Assembly (NCBI RefSeq): GCF_003935895.2
Contig: NZ_CP054058.1
Location: forward strand, 2,771,177-2,835,176
From: Scandinavium goeteborgense
GTDB lineage: Bacteria; Pseudomonadota; Gammaproteobacteria; Enterobacterales; Enterobacteriaceae
Direction: 5' to 3'
DNA length: 64,000 nucleotides
Both the position numbers and the translations under genes were made by a program. The notes below the pieces were generated by a model, which saw nothing but the letters and a program-made list of their open reading frames with translations, did no database searches and was not told the origin of the DNA. Positions 61,483-64,000 of the stretch are shown here, one piece after another (position 1 is the first letter of the stretch; every line of letters begins with the position of its first letter).

Positions 61483-61509
61483 GCCCGGCGGCGCTGCGCT
61501 TGCACGGGC
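61483..61509. repeat. REP-like unit after the nucleoside transporter
   Basis: gcccggcggcgct..gcgcttgcacgggc followed by ctacaaaatca; same family as 55269. Confidence 0.65.
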
Positions 61510-61520
61510 CTACAAAATCA

Positions 61521-61551
61521 AACGGCGGGTTATTCATCCCGCCGTTTTTTT
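61521..61551. terminator. Bidirectional terminator, nucleoside transporter / DUF3574
   Basis: Stem aacggcggg/cccgccgtt with seven T residues; A-run on the other side is weaker. Separates convergent genes. Confidence 0.85.
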
Positions 61552-61552
61552 A

Positions 61553-61981
61553 TCAGAACTGGACGCAGACCGGGTTATCAACCCGCATCACCGATTCCTG
61601 CGCGAAGCGTGATTTATACACGTTACGCAGCGCTTCAATGTTGCTTTCGCTCTGCGCATCTTTGCCGTGGATAAGCATCAACGCTTTGCTCTGTTCACGC
61701 GCCACTTTACCGTCATTGCCGAGCCACTGCCCACGCGCATCAAACACCGTCAGGCCGTCTTTAAAACGTGGCGTCACGTCTTTATCCACAAACTGCTGCC
61801 ACTCCTGGGACGTAATGTCTTTTCCGGCCGGACGACTCAGGCCGAAATAAAGCGTAGTTTGCTGCATCTGGTTATCCGCTTTGCAGCTTTGCGTGTCTGT
61901 GACGGATTTTTGCGAGGGTGCCGTGCAACCGCTCAGGGCGATTGCCAAAGCGATGGCGGCATAACCCATTTTGATTTTCAT
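61553..61981 (-). CDS. DUF3574 lipoprotein
   Basis: 142 residues; lipobox ALSGC (Cys near residue 19) after MKIKMGYAAIALAIA, then a DUF3574 domain (TLYFGLSRPAGKDITSQEWQ, FVDKDVTPRFKDGLTVFDAR). Function unknown. One pair of cysteines (SCKAD, PVCVQF) may be a disulfide. Single gene between the nucleoside transporter and hcp relic; acquisition or loss in E. coli cannot be told. Confidence 0.88.
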   Translation of the reverse strand: MKIKMGYAAIALAIALSGCTAPSQKSVTDTQSCKADNQMQQTTLYFGLSRPAGKDITSQEWQQFVDKDVTPRFKDGLTVFDARGQWLGNDGKVAREQSKALMLIHGKDAQSESNIEALRNVYKSRFAQESVMRVDNPVCVQF

Positions 61982-62054
61982 TGTTTGCTATCCTCATTTC
62001 ATTATTTTTTTTGCTGGAAGATATCAGCGCATTTTCAGGCGATTAGCAAGCAAA

Positions 62055-62075
62055 AAGCCCGCTTAAAGCGGGCTT
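62055..62075 (-). terminator. Terminator after the hcp-linked ORFs
   Basis: Perfect stem aagcccgctt/aagcgggctt followed by TTTTTG on the minus strand, 9 nt past the stop of the 44-residue ORF. Confidence 0.85.
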
Positions 62076-62084
62076 GTGAACAAC

Positions 62085-62500
62085 TCAGAGCGCCATCACG
62101 CTAATATGTTCCCTGAACTTCGTCACAGGTAACAAACGACGTAAGGCGGGAAGCAGATTGGTGTGGTGTAAACGTGCTGGCGGCAAGTAATGTCCGCTGC
62201 CGTTTGTCCATTCTTTCATGGTGCCACGAAACTCTTATTGCTTCCTGTGGCACCAAACGCTTCTACCCCGCAATAGACTTTGTAGGGTTCACTGGCGAGG
62301 AGCACAAAAAGGAAGTAACCGTCCAGCATGGGCTTCTTGCCCGGTTTACCCGGTGACAGGCAGTAACGATTGGCAAAATCGCCAAGCTTTTGCAGTTCGA
62401 AGATATGCTCATCGGGTGCGGCGGCTTGTGCCGCAGTCAACGTCACAGGGAGTGGCGTCATTCCCCGCCTTTCGCGCAAAACCTCATCCAGGGTTTTCAT
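62085..62500 (-). pseudogene. Hcp-linked gene of unknown function, probably frameshifted
   Basis: Frame 1 (ATG 62500 to TGA 62216) encodes 94 residues (MKTLDEVLRERRGMTPLPVT...GSNKSFVAP); its stop overlaps ATG of a second frame (62219-62085, 44 residues, MKEWTNGSGHYLPPARLHH...) by 4 nt. Adding one A at AATAAGAG near 62236 would fuse them as ..GSNKEFRGTMKEWTNGSGHY.., a plausible single protein of about 139 residues ending right at the terminator. Not recognised; position after hcp suggests a T6SS-associated cargo or accessory protein. Coupled two-gene reading is also possible. Confidence 0.6.
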
Positions 62501-62531
62501 TTATGTCGTCTCGAAGAGTTTAAGGTAGGAA

Positions 62532-62895
62532 TTATCTTTCCCGCCAGCTATCGGAATGCTGAATATTACCATCGACATATTTCCTGGTAATTTTCTCATA
62601 ACGTAACTCAATAGATTCCAGGTGGTTCGACCTCAAATAGGCGGGATCTTTAACGTTGTACATAACCGGTGAAACAGAAACAACGCGGACATTTTCCAGC
62701 AGCATATTGAAGTATTCAACTTCCTGTCCCGCATCGTTAATGTTGTACCACTTGATTTCAGCCGATCTCAGTGTCGTGCCGTTAGTGACGGCCTTGTAGA
62801 GATGCGGGGGAGGAGCGGTCAAACTCCTTTTCAATGTTGAGGGCGCCATTGACACGCGTACCGGTCAGTTTGCCGGTATTGCCATACAACAACAT
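62532..62895 (-). pseudogene. Type VI secretion Hcp (TssD) remnant
   Basis: Hcp tube protein relic. Frame 1 from 62895 gives NTGKLTGTRVNGALNIEKEF then DRSS; at a run of five C (62806-62810) the frame shifts, and the second frame continues SPHLYKAVTNGTTLRSAEIK, WYNINDAGQEVEYFNMLLEN, VRVVSVSPVMYNVKDP and ends SDSWRER, all typical of Hcp. About 45 N-terminal residues before NTGKLTGTR are missing. So it is truncated and frameshifted; a sequencing slip could explain the frameshift but not the missing N-terminus. No tss genes lie nearby. Confidence 0.85.
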
Positions 62896-63026
62896 CCTTA
62901 TTTAGATTGAATAGCTAAAAAATGAACGGATTGTCGATAAATGGATTTCAATGCCCGCTGATATTAATAAAAGAACTCGTCACCCTCAATGTGAATTAAC
63001 TTAATTGGAAATTAACCAAATAATAA
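62896..63026. other. Gap between hcp relic and putP terminator
   Basis: 131 nt, AT-rich; nothing recognisable, though the missing hcp 5' end should have been here. Confidence 0.6.
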
Positions 63027-63055
63027 AAAAGGCCAGCTTTACGCTGACCTTTCCG
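63027..63055 (-). terminator. Terminator after putP
   Basis: Stem aaggtcagc/gctggcctt (one mismatch) followed by TTTTTT on the minus strand, 23 nt past the putP stop. Confidence 0.8.
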
Positions 63056-63077
63056 GATAATAAGCCGGTGACTTATA

Positions 63078-64000
63078 TCAATCGACCTGCAGTTTTGACG
63101 GCGGCGCAGAGTGATAATGCGCGTCCGCTTCGGCGAAGCGTTTCTGCATTGAGGCAGACGGGGCTTTGCCCAGCAGGCTGAAGACCACAATCCCGAGGCT
63201 GCCAAAGATGAAGCCAGGGATGATTTCATACAGACCCAGCCAGCCAAACTGTTTCCAGACGATTACCGTGACCGCACCGATGACCATTCCGGCCAGGGCG
63301 CCGTTACGGGTCATGCGGGACCACAGCACCGAGAACAGCACTACCGGACCAAACGCCGCACCGAAGCCGGCCCAGGCGTAACTCACCAATCCGAGCACAC
63401 GGTTTTCAGGGTTGGCGGCCAACGCAATCGCCACCAGCGCCACGGCCAGAACCATAAAGCGCCCAACCCACACCAGCTCTTTCTGGCTCGCACCTTTACG
63501 CAGGAACGCTTTGTACAAATCTTCGGTAATCGCGCTGGAACACACCAGCAGCTGGCAGCTCAGGGTCGACATTACCGCCGCCAGAATCGCCGACAGCAGA
63601 ATACCGGCCACCCACGGGTTGAACAGGATTTGCGCCAGTTCGATGAACACGCGCTCGGCGTTCTGGTTTACCGCACCCGCCAGGTCAGCGTGGGTATTGA
63701 AGAAGGCGATACCAAAGAAGCCGACGCCCACCGCGCCCAGCAGGCACAGGATCATCCACGTCATGCTGATGCGACGCGCATGCACGATGCTGTGGTGGGA
63801 GTCCGCCGCCATGAAGCGTGCCAGGATGTGCGGCTGACCAAAGTAGCCCAGGCCCCAACCCAGCAGGGAAATGATGGCCACGAAATTCAGCCCTTTGAGC
63901 ATATCGATGTTTTCGATGCTCTTTTGCTTGATCACTTCCAGCGAGTCGCCGAAACCTCCGACGGTGATAATCACAATCACCGGGGTCAGGATCAGCGCGA
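63078..64000 (-). CDS. putP: Sodium/proline symporter, N-terminus beyond window
   Basis: Na+-coupled proline uptake (SSS family). The open frame continues off the right edge; about 307 residues are visible, E. coli PutP has 502. Segments ILLSAILAAVMSTLSCQLLV, CSSAITEDLYKAFLRKGASQ and SYAWAGFGAAFGPVVLFSVL match PutP and include sodium-site residues (Ser340/Thr341-like MSTLS). Minus strand, downstream of the efe operon as in E. coli. Confidence 0.97.
   Translation of the reverse strand, partial: ALILTPVIVIITVGGFGDSLEVIKQKSIENIDMLKGLNFVAIISLLGWGLGYFGQPHILARFMAADSHHSIVHARRISMTWMILCLLGAVGVGFFGIAFFNTHADLAGAVNQNAERVFIELAQILFNPWVAGILLSAILAAVMSTLSCQLLVCSSAITEDLYKAFLRKGASQKELVWVGRFMVLAVALVAIALAANPENRVLGLVSYAWAGFGAAFGPVVLFSVLWSRMTRNGALAGMVIGAVTVIVWKQFGWLGLYEIIPGFIFGSLGIVVFSLLGKAPSASMQKRFAEADAHYHSAPPSKLQVD

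Overview
The window is a chromosomal segment of an enterobacterium (family Enterobacteriaceae, of the Enterobacter/Kosakonia/Lelliottia/Citrobacter kind). Almost every protein is close in sequence and length to its E. coli K-12 counterpart, and gene order follows the E. coli 23-25 min region (pabC-fab-rne-flg-murJ-pyrC-opg-csg-phoH-efe-putP). The genus cannot be fixed from the sequence alone. The pabC and putP genes run off the left and right edges.

Layout. 1-7.1 kb, all minus strand: fatty-acid and phospholipid precursor cluster yceD-rpmF-plsX-fabH-fabD-fabG-acpP-fabF-pabC. 7.2-12.7 kb: yceF (Maf), rluC and the RNase E gene rne with a long leader. 12.7-15 kb: a divergent LysR regulator/MFS transporter pair between rne and flgL, absent at this place in E. 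coli. 15-26.6 kb: flagellar cluster flgBCDEFGHIJ and flgKL (minus), flgAMN (plus), with two clear sigma-28 promoters. 26.7-30.5 kb: murJ and the rimJ-yceH-mviM operon. 30.5-39 kb: yceB, pyrC, dinI, bssS, solA, trhO, lpxL, mdtG, mysB, yceK; grxB and mdtH, expected between rimJ and yceB, are missing. 39-46.6 kb: osmoregulated periplasmic glucan genes opgGH/opgC, then clsC and ymdB. 46.7-51.6 kb: curli locus csgBAC (with ymdA) and csgDEFG around a 729-nt regulatory interval; CsgA and CsgB are strongly diverged. 51.6-56.2 kb: ycdZ, ycdXY, ghrA, two identical tRNA-Ser(GGA) genes, phoH. 56.7-60.1 kb: the efeUOB ferrous iron system with an apparently intact efeU and a Fur-box-like site. 60.2-63 kb: an accessory patch between efeU and putP holding a NupC-type nucleoside transporter, a DUF3574 lipoprotein and a decayed hcp (type VI secretion) relic with a frameshifted partner gene.

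The clusters make coherent systems: type II fatty acid synthesis feeding phospholipid and lipid A acylation (fab, plsX, lpxL), the flagellar rod/hook with its FlgM checkpoint, envelope glucans, curli amyloid secretion, and iron uptake. I found no CRISPR array, prophage, insertion sequence or complete novel defence system. The best non-routine leads are the hcp relic, a probable mdtH scar, the divergent CsgA repeats, the duplicated tRNA with different promoters, and two unassigned small ORFs with good translation signals (upstream of rne and of phoH).
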